Assembly (NCBI GenBank): GCA_029260215.1
Contig: JAJDDQ010000039.1
Span: 174,313-238,312 of the forward strand
Source: Phycisphaerae bacterium
Lineage (GTDB): Bacteria; Planctomycetota; Phycisphaerae; UBA1845
DNA length: 64,000 nt
Direction: 5' to 3'
Below the pieces are notes generated by a model that was given only the letters and a program-made list of their open reading frames with translations, had not been told where the DNA came from and did no database searches. Position numbers and translations under genes: made by a program. This document shows, in pieces, positions 25,491 to 34,368 of the stretch (position 1 is its first letter; each line of letters starts with the position of its first letter).

Positions 25491-27079
25491 GCACAAGCAA
25501 TAGATACGACGTAATCGTCATCGGCGGAGGTCACAACGGGTTGATCTGCGCTGCCTACCTCGCCAAAGCGGGACGCAAAGTGCTCGTGCTGGAGCGGCGA
25601 CACGTGCTCGGCGGGGCAGCCGTCACCGAGGAATTGTATCCGGGATTCAAATTCTCCGTCTGTTCGTATGTCGTCAGCCTGTTTCGCCCGCACATCATTC
25701 GCGATCTGGAGCTGGCGAAGCATGGTTTTGACTTGATCCCACTCGAATGCTCGCATCTGCCGCTGCCCGACGGTGATTCGTTGTGCAGATGGGCGGACGC
25801 CCACGAAACCCGTCGCGAAATCGCTCGGTTCAGCGCGCGGGACGCCGAGATTTATCCCGAATTCGGGCTGGCGATGAGCAAGCTCTCGCACTTCGTCAAA
25901 GCCATGATCGATTCTCCCGCGCCGGACCCCGCCTCCCTGAATCCGCGCGAGTTGGCCAACCTTTTGCGGCTGGGCGGGCAACTGAAGGAGTTAGGCCCCG
26001 ACTTGATGCATCTGCAAATGCGGCTGCTGACCATGAGCGCCGTTGATTTTCTCGATCTGTGGTTTGAATCGGACATTCTCAAAGCGCCGATGTCGGTGAG
26101 CGGCATCATCGGGACGTTTCTGGGCGTGCGTTCGCCGGGGACCGCCTACGTGTTGCTGCATCATTACATGGGCGAAATCGACGGGGCGTTTCGGTCGTGG
26201 GGTTTTTCACGCGGCGGGACGGGGCAGGTCAGCATGGCCTGTGCCCGAGCTGCTCAAAGCTACGGTGCAGAAATTCGCACGGAATGTTCGGTCGATCGCG
26301 TGTTGCTCAAGAACGCGTCTGCCTGCGGCGTCGTTCTGGAGAACGGCGACGAGATTTTCGCCCAAACGGTCGTCTCGGGCGTCGACCCGCAACGCACGTT
26401 TTTCGGATTCGTGGGCGAGGAAAATCTTGACCCGGAATTCGCAGCCCAGATCAGGCGGTACAAGCTTCGCGGCAGCAGTGCCAAGGTCAACTACGCCGTC
26501 GACAAACTGCCCATGTTCGGTCGCACGGAGAACGATTTGCACCTGCGCGGCGACATCGCCATCGCGCCGAGCATCGCGTATCTCGAAAAAGCGTACGACC
26601 AGGCTAAGTACGGTGATTTTTCGGATCGCCCTTATCTGAACATCGTGATCCCGTCGCTGGTCGATCCCACGGTGGCCCCGCCGGGCAAACACATCGTGTC
26701 GTGTTTCGTGCAATACGCGCCGTACAAGATCAAGGAGGGGCCTGAGCATTGGCCCAAGCGAAGCGACGCGCTGGGCGACACGGTCACGGACACAATCGAG
26801 GAATACTGTCCCGGTTTTCGCGATTCGATTTTATTCCGTCAGGTGCTGACGCCGTGGGATTTGGAGCAGGAATTCGGGCTGACCGAAGGCAACATCTTCC
26901 ACGGCGAGCTGAGTCAGGAGCAGCTATTGTTCCAGCGACCAGCCGCTGGTTGGGCGCGCTACCGCACGCCGATCTCGAATCTGTGGATGTGCGGATCCGG
27001 CACGCATCCCGGCGGAGGCATCATGGGGGCACCGGGTGAACTGGCTGCCAAAACCATGCTCGGCGGAGGGGGCGTGTGA
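25487..27079 (+). CDS. FAD-dependent oxidoreductase, phytoene-desaturase/PYROXD2-like (first paralogue)
   Basis: 530 aa. The GTG start at 25487 overlaps the GcvT-like stop; the frame upstream of it is a shadow. The N-terminal dinucleotide-binding motif is DVIVIGGGHNGLICAAYL, with the acidic end of beta-2 at VLVLERR. The next block, LGGAAVTEELYPGFKFSVCSY, and the C-terminal FAD motif, LWMCGSGTHPGGGIMGAPG, match the COG1233/PYROXD2 group. No membrane segment or signal peptide is visible. It oxidises an unknown substrate with FAD. No carotenoid genes are near, so a carotenoid role is unlikely. It is followed by a paralogue with a 1-nt overlap (TGATG), so the three genes are translationally coupled. 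Confidence 0.87.
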   Translation: MSTSNRYDVIVIGGGHNGLICAAYLAKAGRKVLVLERRHVLGGAAVTEELYPGFKFSVCSYVVSLFRPHIIRDLELAKHGFDLIPLECSHLPLPDGDSLCRWADAHETRREIARFSARDAEIYPEFGLAMSKLSHFVKAMIDSPAPDPASLNPRELANLLRLGGQLKELGPDLMHLQMRLLTMSAVDFLDLWFESDILKAPMSVSGIIGTFLGVRSPGTAYVLLHHYMGEIDGAFRSWGFSRGGTGQVSMACARAAQSYGAEIRTECSVDRVLLKNASACGVVLENGDEIFAQTVVSGVDPQRTFFGFVGEENLDPEFAAQIRRYKLRGSSAKVNYAVDKLPMFGRTENDLHLRGDIAIAPSIAYLEKAYDQAKYGDFSDRPYLNIVIPSLVDPTVAPPGKHIVSCFVQYAPYKIKEGPEHWPKRSDALGDTVTDTIEEYCPGFRDSILFRQVLTPWDLEQEFGLTEGNIFHGELSQEQLLFQRPAAGWARYRTPISNLWMCGSGTHPGGGIMGAPGELAAKTMLGGGGV

Positions 27080-28629
27080 TGGACGGAGCGAACCACGAAT
27101 TCGACGCGATTGTCGTGGGGGCGGGGCACAACGGTCTGGCTGCGGCTGCGATGCTTGCGCGGAGCGGGCGAAAAGTGCTCGTTTGCGAGCGGCGAGACAT
27201 TGTGGGCGGATTGGCTGCCCGCGAAGAATTTCATCCGGGTTTCAGAGTGCCCGGTTTCCATCACGATTCCACCTGTGTCAGGCCTCGCGTGATCGAGGCG
27301 TTGCGCCTTGAGTCGTTCGGCCTGAAGCGCACGAATCCGCCGTCGATCTTCGCCCCGCATCTCAGTGGTCCCGGCCTGTTGCTGCATCACGACGCCGGTG
27401 CAGCCGCGGATGAGATCGCGGCGCATTCCGATACGGATGCGCAGCGTTATGCCGATTATCGAGCGTTCATCGAGCGCATCGCGCCGGCTGTCCTGCGACT
27501 GCTCGACGAAGCACCACCGGATGTGTTGGGTTTGAACATAGATTTCAGCCGTCTTCTTTCGACCGGCTGGTCGCTGCGCAAGCTCGGGCGGCGGGACATG
27601 ATGGAGTTGCTGCGCATCGCGCCCATGTGCGTCGCGGATTGGCTTGATGAATGGTTCGCGTGCGATCTGTTGAAATGCACGTTGGCGGGTTCAGCCATTT
27701 TCGGCACGTTCACCGGACCTTGGTCGCCGGGCAATAACGCGTTGTTGCTTCGGCACGAAGTCCTTTCGGGAGGTGCGGTTTTCGGCGGACCGGCGAACCT
27801 GATCGATGCTCTTCGCCAATCGGCTGAGCATTTCGGTGCGACGATTCGCACGGGTGCGGACGTTTCGCGCGTGCGTGTGACCGACGGGCGGGTGGATGGC
27901 GTAACACTGTCGGACGGTGAGGAAATCGACGCGTCATGCGTGGCGGCTTCTTGCGATCCCAAGCGACTTTTTCTGGGTCTTCTGGGACGGCAGGCGGTCA
28001 CGACGAAGCTTCGCCTGCACATCGAAAGCTACCGCATGTCCGGCACGACCGCGAAGGTACACTTGGCCATCAAAGGCCGGTTGCGGTTCGCATGCAGGCC
28101 TGATCTGAATGTCGAGCATGCGCGCATCGCCGACTCGCTGGACGATATGGAGCGCGCGTTTGACGCGATCAAGTACGAGCGTTTTTCGGATCGCCCCGTG
28201 CTGGATGTATATGTCCCCACCGTGTCGGACCCGAATCTCGCACCGGACGGGCACAGCGTCGTGTCCATCATGGCCCACTACGCACCGTACACCTTGGATG
28301 GCGGTTGGAACGATGCGCAGCGGTCGCGATTGACCGAAAACGTTCTGTCGATTCTCGAACAATATGCTCCGGGTTTGCGGGATTGCGTCGTGGCGTCGGA
28401 AACGCTGGTGCCACCGGACATTGAAAAACGTTACGGCGTGGCGGAGGGGCAGTGGCATCACGGTGAGCACGGTCTGGATCAACTGATCGTGCGACCCGCG
28501 CCAGAATGTACCGAGTACGCCACGCCGATCGCCGGCCTGTTCCTGTGCGGCAGCGGTGCGCACCCCGGAGGCGGATTGACCTGTGGGCCTGGCGCGCTGG
28601 CAGCCGATCGCATCATTCGCGGTGCGTGA
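27079..28629 (+). CDS. FAD-dependent oxidoreductase, phytoene-desaturase/PYROXD2-like (second paralogue)
   Basis: 516 aa. ATG 27079 overlaps the previous stop by one base and has GGAGGGGG upstream. It is a clear but distant paralogue of the preceding protein: N-terminal DAIVVGAGHNGLAAAAML and VLVCERRDIVGG, a middle region with the same spacing, and C-terminal LFLCGSGAHPGGGLTCGPG. The two proteins may form a heterodimer or act in sequence. The substrate is unknown. Codon use is like the neighbours. Nothing indicates truncation. Confidence 0.87.
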   Translation: MDGANHEFDAIVVGAGHNGLAAAAMLARSGRKVLVCERRDIVGGLAAREEFHPGFRVPGFHHDSTCVRPRVIEALRLESFGLKRTNPPSIFAPHLSGPGLLLHHDAGAAADEIAAHSDTDAQRYADYRAFIERIAPAVLRLLDEAPPDVLGLNIDFSRLLSTGWSLRKLGRRDMMELLRIAPMCVADWLDEWFACDLLKCTLAGSAIFGTFTGPWSPGNNALLLRHEVLSGGAVFGGPANLIDALRQSAEHFGATIRTGADVSRVRVTDGRVDGVTLSDGEEIDASCVAASCDPKRLFLGLLGRQAVTTKLRLHIESYRMSGTTAKVHLAIKGRLRFACRPDLNVEHARIADSLDDMERAFDAIKYERFSDRPVLDVYVPTVSDPNLAPDGHSVVSIMAHYAPYTLDGGWNDAQRSRLTENVLSILEQYAPGLRDCVVASETLVPPDIEKRYGVAEGQWHHGEHGLDQLIVRPAPECTEYATPIAGLFLCGSGAHPGGGLTCGPGALAADRIIRGA

Positions 28630-28858
28630 GTACGTTCGTTCGCAACAACGCCCCGTTGACGCCGCGCCTGCGCCCGTAGTGCAGTGTCACACGTGAATTA
28701 ATGGGTGATTCGAATTTTGACGGTGAGTGCGAAGTTGGGCGTAGCGGAAGGTTATCGCGGCCCCCCGCTTCCTTACGGGCGCGGCTCTGTTCGTTTCTTC
28801 ATGCCGGACGATTTTTGACAGAGCAGCAGTTTCTTTATTTCCTAAAGGGATGAGACGG

Positions 28859-29632
28859 ATGCCGCCGGAAGCACCGTATCCGCCAAACACCATGACCGTC
28901 AGCCTTGCAGCCAATGCACCGATGTACAATCTCTCCACCGTCGCCGTCGTCATCCCAGCGCTCAACGAAGCCGACAACTTACGCATTCTCATGCCGAGAT
29001 TCGTCGGGATGAATCTCGGACAAATCGTCGTCGGCGACAACGGATCGACCGATGCGACGGCGGATGTCGCCCGCGAATTCGGTGCGACTGTGGCCAACGT
29101 GACCGACCGTGGGTACGGCGCCGCCTGCCACGCTGCGTTGCAGCAGCTCAACGACGACATCGAAACGATCATCTTCGTCAATGCGGACCTGACCGACGAC
29201 GTAACGCTCATACCAGCCATGATCGCCCCGATCCACGGAAACGAATGCGACGTGGTCATCGGCATCCGCGTGCCGCCGCTGCGCGGGCAGGGATCCATGT
29301 CCATCCCGCAGCAGTTCGGCGACAAGCTGGCGGTCCTGCTGATTCGACTCGCCTGGGACGTTGACTACTACGATCTGGGCCCCTACCGTGCCATCAGCCG
29401 CAAAGCCCTCGATCAAATCGATATGCAGGACCGAGCCTACGGCTGGACCATTGAACTCCAGATTCGCGCCATTCAGGAAAACCTCCGTGTGCAGCAGTTG
29501 CCGGTCCCCTACCACCGCAGCCCCACCCCCAGCCGCATTGGCGGCACGGTCCGCGGCGTACTCCGCGCGGGGTGGTGCATCCTGTCGACGTGGTGGCGAC
29601 TGTGGCGAAATGCTCCGGGCGACGAGGCTTGA
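28859..29632 (+). CDS. Family 2 glycosyltransferase
   Basis: 257 aa. ATG 28859 has AAAGGG about 10 nt upstream; other in-frame ATGs at 28850 and 28892 are possible. GT-A fold: VAVVIPALNEADNL at the start, IVVGDNGSTDATADVA (nucleotide-binding Asp), and IFVNADLTDD as the DXD-like metal site. The pattern is that of dolichol/polyprenyl-phosphate mannose or glucose transferases and of planctomycete GT2 enzymes of similar size. The tail lacks a long hydrophobic anchor. It probably transfers a sugar from a nucleotide sugar to a lipid carrier or glycan. Convergent with the next gene. Confidence 0.85.
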   Translation: MPPEAPYPPNTMTVSLAANAPMYNLSTVAVVIPALNEADNLRILMPRFVGMNLGQIVVGDNGSTDATADVAREFGATVANVTDRGYGAACHAALQQLNDDIETIIFVNADLTDDVTLIPAMIAPIHGNECDVVIGIRVPPLRGQGSMSIPQQFGDKLAVLLIRLAWDVDYYDLGPYRAISRKALDQIDMQDRAYGWTIELQIRAIQENLRVQQLPVPYHRSPTPSRIGGTVRGVLRAGWCILSTWWRLWRNAPGDEA

Positions 29633-29692
29633 GCCTGGAATGGCACAGGTTCGACTACCTTGTCGGTGAAGCGAGAAACGCGAAAAAGAAAA

Positions 29693-29722
29693 GGGCGACA
29701 CCGAAATGAACCGGTGCCGCCC
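29693..29722 (-). terminator. Terminator of HYR-repeat gene
   Basis: GGGCGaCACCG (29693-29703) pairs with CGGTGcCGCCC (29712-29722), one mismatch. On the minus strand it is followed by CTTTTCTTTTTCG, a good U-tract. Confidence 0.75.
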
Positions 29723-29758
29723 ACGAATATTCAACACAATCTACATCAGCCGATCGGG

Positions 29759-32700
29759 CTATTTGCTCCGGCGGCTTCGTTCGGTGCGCTGGTGGTTTTT
29801 CTCCACGATGAGGCCTCGCTCGCGCAGCTTCACCGGGTCGAACCCGCGTTGGCGAGCATACTCGGGCGTCAGGCGAATGCCGATCTCACTGCGATGACGA
29901 TAGACGTTGCCGTTGTGGCGGATCGTGAAGTCAGCCTTGGTCGGCACAAGATCGCTACCCAGTTCCGTAATAGTGAACTGCACTGCCTCAGTGTCGTTGC
30001 TTACGTCTTCGGAAAGCGAGTCGTAATCCGAGACAAACCCGTCCGGCGGCTGAACACTGACTGACACATCCCAGTCACCCTCGGCATCGAACACAAACGG
30101 ATAAAGCTGCTCGGTTTCATCCCAAATAACCTCTTCCGGCTCGATCACGTACAGCTCCGAGCCGCTCCAGCGGTTCCATCGGCAGGCGTACCGGCGGTTG
30201 TTGGCCAGGCGAACTGTGAAGAGACGCGCCCGCTTGACTTGGCCACAACTGAGGTTGTTCACACGCTGGCTGAGGAACTGATCGGGGTAACCGTCGTCGT
30301 CGGAGTCAAAGTGCAAACCGACAACATAGTCGCCCGGCGGAACGTCGATCGTGACCCGCCCGTTCGCATCGGTGATGCCCGTCGTGTCCGGCGTGCAGTT
30401 GGCGAATATCGACGGGATAGCCCAATGCAGGATGTAGTAATAATTGGCCAACTCCGCTCTTGCGCAACTTCCCGGCGAATTGTCGAACACGACGATCGTC
30501 TCGCCTTCAAGCCGCTCTCTGGTCACAAACGGGTGATGACCAAAACCGATCACGAACCGAACAGCCTTGACCGAAATCCACGCGCCGTGCTCGACGTCCA
30601 CATCGACTGACTCAGCGGTGGTGTTGCCGCAATCGTCCGTCGCGGAAAACGTTACGCTCGTCGTGGAACCGGCGAGAAACCCGCCCGCCGGAGCGTCGTC
30701 AACAACCGCAAGCGGGCCGTCACAGGCGTCGTCAGCCGTCGCCGCCGGCAACGTCGCGACCTCACTGCCGGAGCAATCCGAATCGACGACTGAGATCGGC
30801 GTCACGTCAACCGTAAGTACCGGCGGCGTGTTGTCCACCGTCTGAATGGTCTGGACACAGTCCGCTGCATTGCCGCAGGCATCGGTCGCAGTCCACGTGC
30901 GCGTAATCGTCTCAGTCAAGCCGCAACCCGCCAACGACGCATCCGCGGACGCCAAAGCAGCCGGACCACAGTTGTCCGTCGCCGTCGCAACGCCGGTGGC
31001 TGAACTGCTTGTGTCGGAGCCGCAGTCAAGCCCAGCCACGTCGGCGGGACAGGAGACGACCGGTGCCGTCGCATCCGTGATCGAAATCACCTGATTCGAG
31101 CTTCCGACGTTTCCGCAAGCGTCGGTCGCCGTCCACGTGCGCGTAATCACCGAGTCGTTCACGCAAGCGCCGCCGACAGTCACGTCGCCGAATCCGATCG
31201 CGGGGGCTGCGTCACAATTGTCCGCCGCTGTGGCTGAACCGGTAGCCGTCGGCGAGGTGTCAGTCGCATCGCAGGACAAAGCCGCGTCCGCCGGTGTGCT
31301 GACCGTCGGTGCGGTCGCGTCCACCACCGTTATCACCTGTGCCGCGCTGACGCTGTTTCCGCAGGCATCGGTCGCAGTCCATGTGCGCGTGATGACCGAT
31401 TCCCCCGCGCAGATGCCAGCCACCACAGTATCGTTTGACGATACCGCCGGAGCTGCATCACAGTCGTCCGTCGCGGTGGCCAACCCCGTCGCAGCCGGTG
31501 ACAGGTCGTCTTCGCAGGATACGACGGCGTCAGCCGGAATCGTCAGCACGGGCGCGACCGTGTCGCTGACCGTAATGATCTGATTGGCGTTCGATGCGTT
31601 GCCGCAGTCGTCGGTCGCCGTCCACGTGCGCGTAATCACCGAATCTGCGGGGCATGCGCCGGCGACGACGACATCACTGAAACTCATGCCAGCCGACACG
31701 GCGCAATTGTCGGAGGCCGTCGCGAACCCGGTGCCCGCTGGCGATGAATCGTCTGTACAGGCCAACGTCGCATCGGGCGGAACCGTGACAACGGGGGCGG
31801 TGGTATCCATAACTGTGATAGTCTGATCGGCGCTGACGCTGTTTCCACAATCGTCTACGCCCGTCCACGTGCGCGTGATAACCGAGTCGGCTGGACACGC
31901 GCCAGCGGCAACACTGTCGGACGAGGAGATATCGACGACTGCGTCGCAATCGTCGGTAGCTGAGGCTGATCCCGTCGCCGCGGCGGAACTGTCCGCGTCG
32001 CACTCGACCGTCGCGTCAACCGGCAGGGACAGCGCGGGCGCGTCCGTATCGACCGTGGTGATAACCTGATCGCACGTTACGGATGCACCGGAAGCATCCG
32101 TCGCGGACCATGTGCGTGTGATGGTCGTCGTGTTGCCGCAAGACGCCGCAATGCTGTCGCTGGAAACCGCAAGTATCGACGCGCCGGTGCAGCTATCGGT
32201 CGCGGTGGCGTCGCCCAGAGATGCCGAACCTGTGTCAGCCGTGCATGCAAGGTTGATGGCATCGGGCGGGCATGTGATTTCAGGCGTCCCCCCGCCCGTC
32301 GCGCCGACGTCGGCGATGTAGACTCCGGAATCGAACGTGCCGAACGACGCCAGGAATGCCACTTGATTGGCATCGTTGAGCGAACGGTAGTGACCGGCTC
32401 TGATTTCCGTTCCGTCGTAAATCAAAAGCACGCCGTTTCCACTTGCGGTGTCGATGGTTCCGATGTCGGGATTGGCTGCTTCTGACAGATCATCCATGAT
32501 CAACTCGATCGACTGTGTGCAGGCATTGTAAAAATACAAGCCCGCCAACCCGCCGCCGGTTTCACTTGGTCCGGTCGCAGAAAAAGCCATATTGCCCGAT
32601 TCATTGATCGACGCGCTTTTGAAATCGCCGCCGCCGAACGAGCGCAACAGAGCAGGCGCACTGCGCGAAGGCGGAATGATCGTCGAATTGGCCACCAACC

Positions 32701-33940
32701 CGAGCGGTGTGCCTGATGTGTCCGCCGCATAAATGCCCCGGTCCTGCGTGACCGCGTCATCATCCTGGCCAAACAAACCGAGCTGCCCCGCGTTGTTGAT
32801 CGCCGCGTGCTGAAAACTCTTGAATCCGAAGCCAGCCTTGCCCGGCACTGCGAATGTTCCAAGATCGTCGACGATGCGCCCCAACGCTCCGCCGGCGGTG
32901 TCGCCTATGTACAGACCTTCGTTCGTGTTGTTTCCATGTCTGGCGTGAAAAACGACCGTACCGTTGTCGTTGATGTCGTATCCACCGAAAAATCCGCCCA
33001 GCGAAGCATCGGGCACCGCGTCAAAACGCATCGCCACGGCTGTCGGCGACGCGCTTGCGTTGAGCGGAACCGAAAAAATACCCTGGAAAAACTGCGTCCC
33101 CACACGCGCCGTGCCTCGGAACGCCACCTGACCGGTTTCCGTGAAAGCAGCCTCCTCACTCTGCACGCCGCTCAACACGAATCCCGCGCGGTTGCTGATG
33201 GGCATTGTTTCGGTCGAATCCGCAATCAGCGTCAACGGCCCGCCCGCAACAGTGGTAGCGTACAAAGCCTGGTCCTCAAACTGCTGTCCGACGATGTTGA
33301 ATCGCCCGAGAAAGACAACATTCCCGCTGTTGTCCATGGACGCTACGAATATGAGAGAGCTTGTCGATCCAAGCGTAAACTCGAACCCCTTGAAGAACAC
33401 GCCTGCCTGCCCGGGAACGGCATCGGTACGGTCGACGAGTTTGACGATTGGGCCACCCGTAACGGTTGTCGCATAAAGGCCGGTGCCACCGCTGAACGTC
33501 GCATGAAAGACGACATCGCCATTATCGTTAATGATCGGAGATTTGAAATCACTGAAAAGTGACCCCGCAGGCTGACCGGGGACCGCGAATGTCGGATCGC
33601 CCATCGCGTCGGTGGTAGAATCAACCAGGACCGACAACGGTTGCCCCGGCCTCTTGACGTAGAGGCCGATGGCTGTGTTTGTCGGCGAAAAAGCCCGGCT
33701 GCTCACACCGCGAAAGACAGCTTCGCCAACGCCGTTGATGCTCGGCTTGGTGAAGGTGCCCGGTCCGGACGGCTGAAAACTCCGTCCGCGAAACGCGATT
33801 CCGGGGACGGTTTCACGCCCTGGTACCAGATCGCCAATCCGAGCGACCTTTTCAATGGCTGCGGCGCGGGCCTGGTCTCCTATTGCGCAAACCAGCAATC
33901 CTGCCAAGGCAATCGCGACATACGTTCGTCCAGCAAACAT
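29759..33940 (-). CDS. Secreted 1393-aa surface protein with HYR-type Ig-like repeats
   Basis: ATG 33940 is chosen: AGGAGGT lies 7 nt upstream and would overlap the alternative GTG. Signal peptide residues 1-26. The first roughly 550 aa hold six or seven repeats of a beta-propeller-like unit (patterns such as VPGQAGVFFKGFEF and INNAGQLGLFG) shared with planctomycete choice-of-anchor proteins. About residues 560-1110 hold seven HYR-like repeats of about 80 aa, each ending VITRTWTATDACGN or similar, with paired Cys. The last roughly 280 aa form a carboxypeptidase-regulatory-like module (TGITDANGRVTIDVPPGDY) and a charged tail. No cell-wall sorting signal is visible. Likely an extracellular adhesive or matrix protein. 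Divergent from the giant repeat gene. Confidence 0.8.
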   Translation of the reverse strand: MFAGRTYVAIALAGLLVCAIGDQARAAAIEKVARIGDLVPGRETVPGIAFRGRSFQPSGPGTFTKPSINGVGEAVFRGVSSRAFSPTNTAIGLYVKRPGQPLSVLVDSTTDAMGDPTFAVPGQPAGSLFSDFKSPIINDNGDVVFHATFSGGTGLYATTVTGGPIVKLVDRTDAVPGQAGVFFKGFEFTLGSTSSLIFVASMDNSGNVVFLGRFNIVGQQFEDQALYATTVAGGPLTLIADSTETMPISNRAGFVLSGVQSEEAAFTETGQVAFRGTARVGTQFFQGIFSVPLNASASPTAVAMRFDAVPDASLGGFFGGYDINDNGTVVFHARHGNNTNEGLYIGDTAGGALGRIVDDLGTFAVPGKAGFGFKSFQHAAINNAGQLGLFGQDDDAVTQDRGIYAADTSGTPLGLVANSTIIPPSRSAPALLRSFGGGDFKSASINESGNMAFSATGPSETGGGLAGLYFYNACTQSIELIMDDLSEAANPDIGTIDTASGNGVLLIYDGTEIRAGHYRSLNDANQVAFLASFGTFDSGVYIADVGATGGGTPEITCPPDAINLACTADTGSASLGDATATDSCTGASILAVSSDSIAASCGNTTTITRTWSATDASGASVTCDQVITTVDTDAPALSLPVDATVECDADSSAAATGSASATDDCDAVVDISSSDSVAAGACPADSVITRTWTGVDDCGNSVSADQTITVMDTTAPVVTVPPDATLACTDDSSPAGTGFATASDNCAVSAGMSFSDVVVAGACPADSVITRTWTATDDCGNASNANQIITVSDTVAPVLTIPADAVVSCEDDLSPAATGLATATDDCDAAPAVSSNDTVVAGICAGESVITRTWTATDACGNSVSAAQVITVVDATAPTVSTPADAALSCDATDTSPTATGSATAADNCDAAPAIGFGDVTVGGACVNDSVITRTWTATDACGNVGSSNQVISITDATAPVVSCPADVAGLDCGSDTSSSATGVATATDNCGPAALASADASLAGCGLTETITRTWTATDACGNAADCVQTIQTVDNTPPVLTVDVTPISVVDSDCSGSEVATLPAATADDACDGPLAVVDDAPAGGFLAGSTTSVTFSATDDCGNTTAESVDVDVEHGAWISVKAVRFVIGFGHHPFVTRERLEGETIVVFDNSPGSCARAELANYYYILHWAIPSIFANCTPDTTGITDANGRVTIDVPPGDYVVGLHFDSDDDGYPDQFLSQRVNNLSCGQVKRARLFTVRLANNRRYACRWNRWSGSELYVIEPEEVIWDETEQLYPFVFDAEGDWDVSVSVQPPDGFVSDYDSLSEDVSNDTEAVQFTITELGSDLVPTKADFTIRHNGNVYRHRSEIGIRLTPEYARQRGFDPVKLRERGLIVEKNHQRTERSRRSK

Positions 33941-34368
33941 GTTCGGCACCTCCTGGAAATGAAGTTAAGAAACGGCTGCCAAGCTCAGATCGTACCTGTG
34001 CCCTGCGTCCGATACAACGCGAGAACTTGCGCGGCGAATTCTATTGATCTCATGCCCGAATCGACGAAACGTCATAATGTATCAAATACAACGATTGGGG
34101 CAATCAGGATGATTGGGGCAAATCTACAGGGATGCAACAGGCAGCGACCAGTTTCTCTCTAGTCCGGACCCGAAATCATGCATCTACCCTAGAAAGCTAT
34201 TGAATTGGGGCTGTACGACCGGTAAACTACGGATTCTGAGGTGCCGGTGCGCGGAGGGTGCGAACGCTTCCCATATTCCTCCTCCAAGGATGGACACAAC
34301 GCTGGCTCTTCGGGGTGCCGGGAGAACGACGGAGGTTCTCCTCGAAACGAATGGAGGAAAGGAAAGCC
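33941..34368. promoter_or_regulatory. Divergent control region of two giant surface genes
   Basis: 428 bp without a gene. It contains an 18-bp tandem direct repeat (GATTGGGGCAA at 34093-34103 and 34111-34121), a candidate activator or repressor site. In the leader of the plus-strand gene, GGAGAAC (34321-34327) pairs with GTTCTCC (34335-34341), just ahead of the SD (GGAGGAAAGGAA). No clear -35/-10 pairs were identified. Confidence 0.4.
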
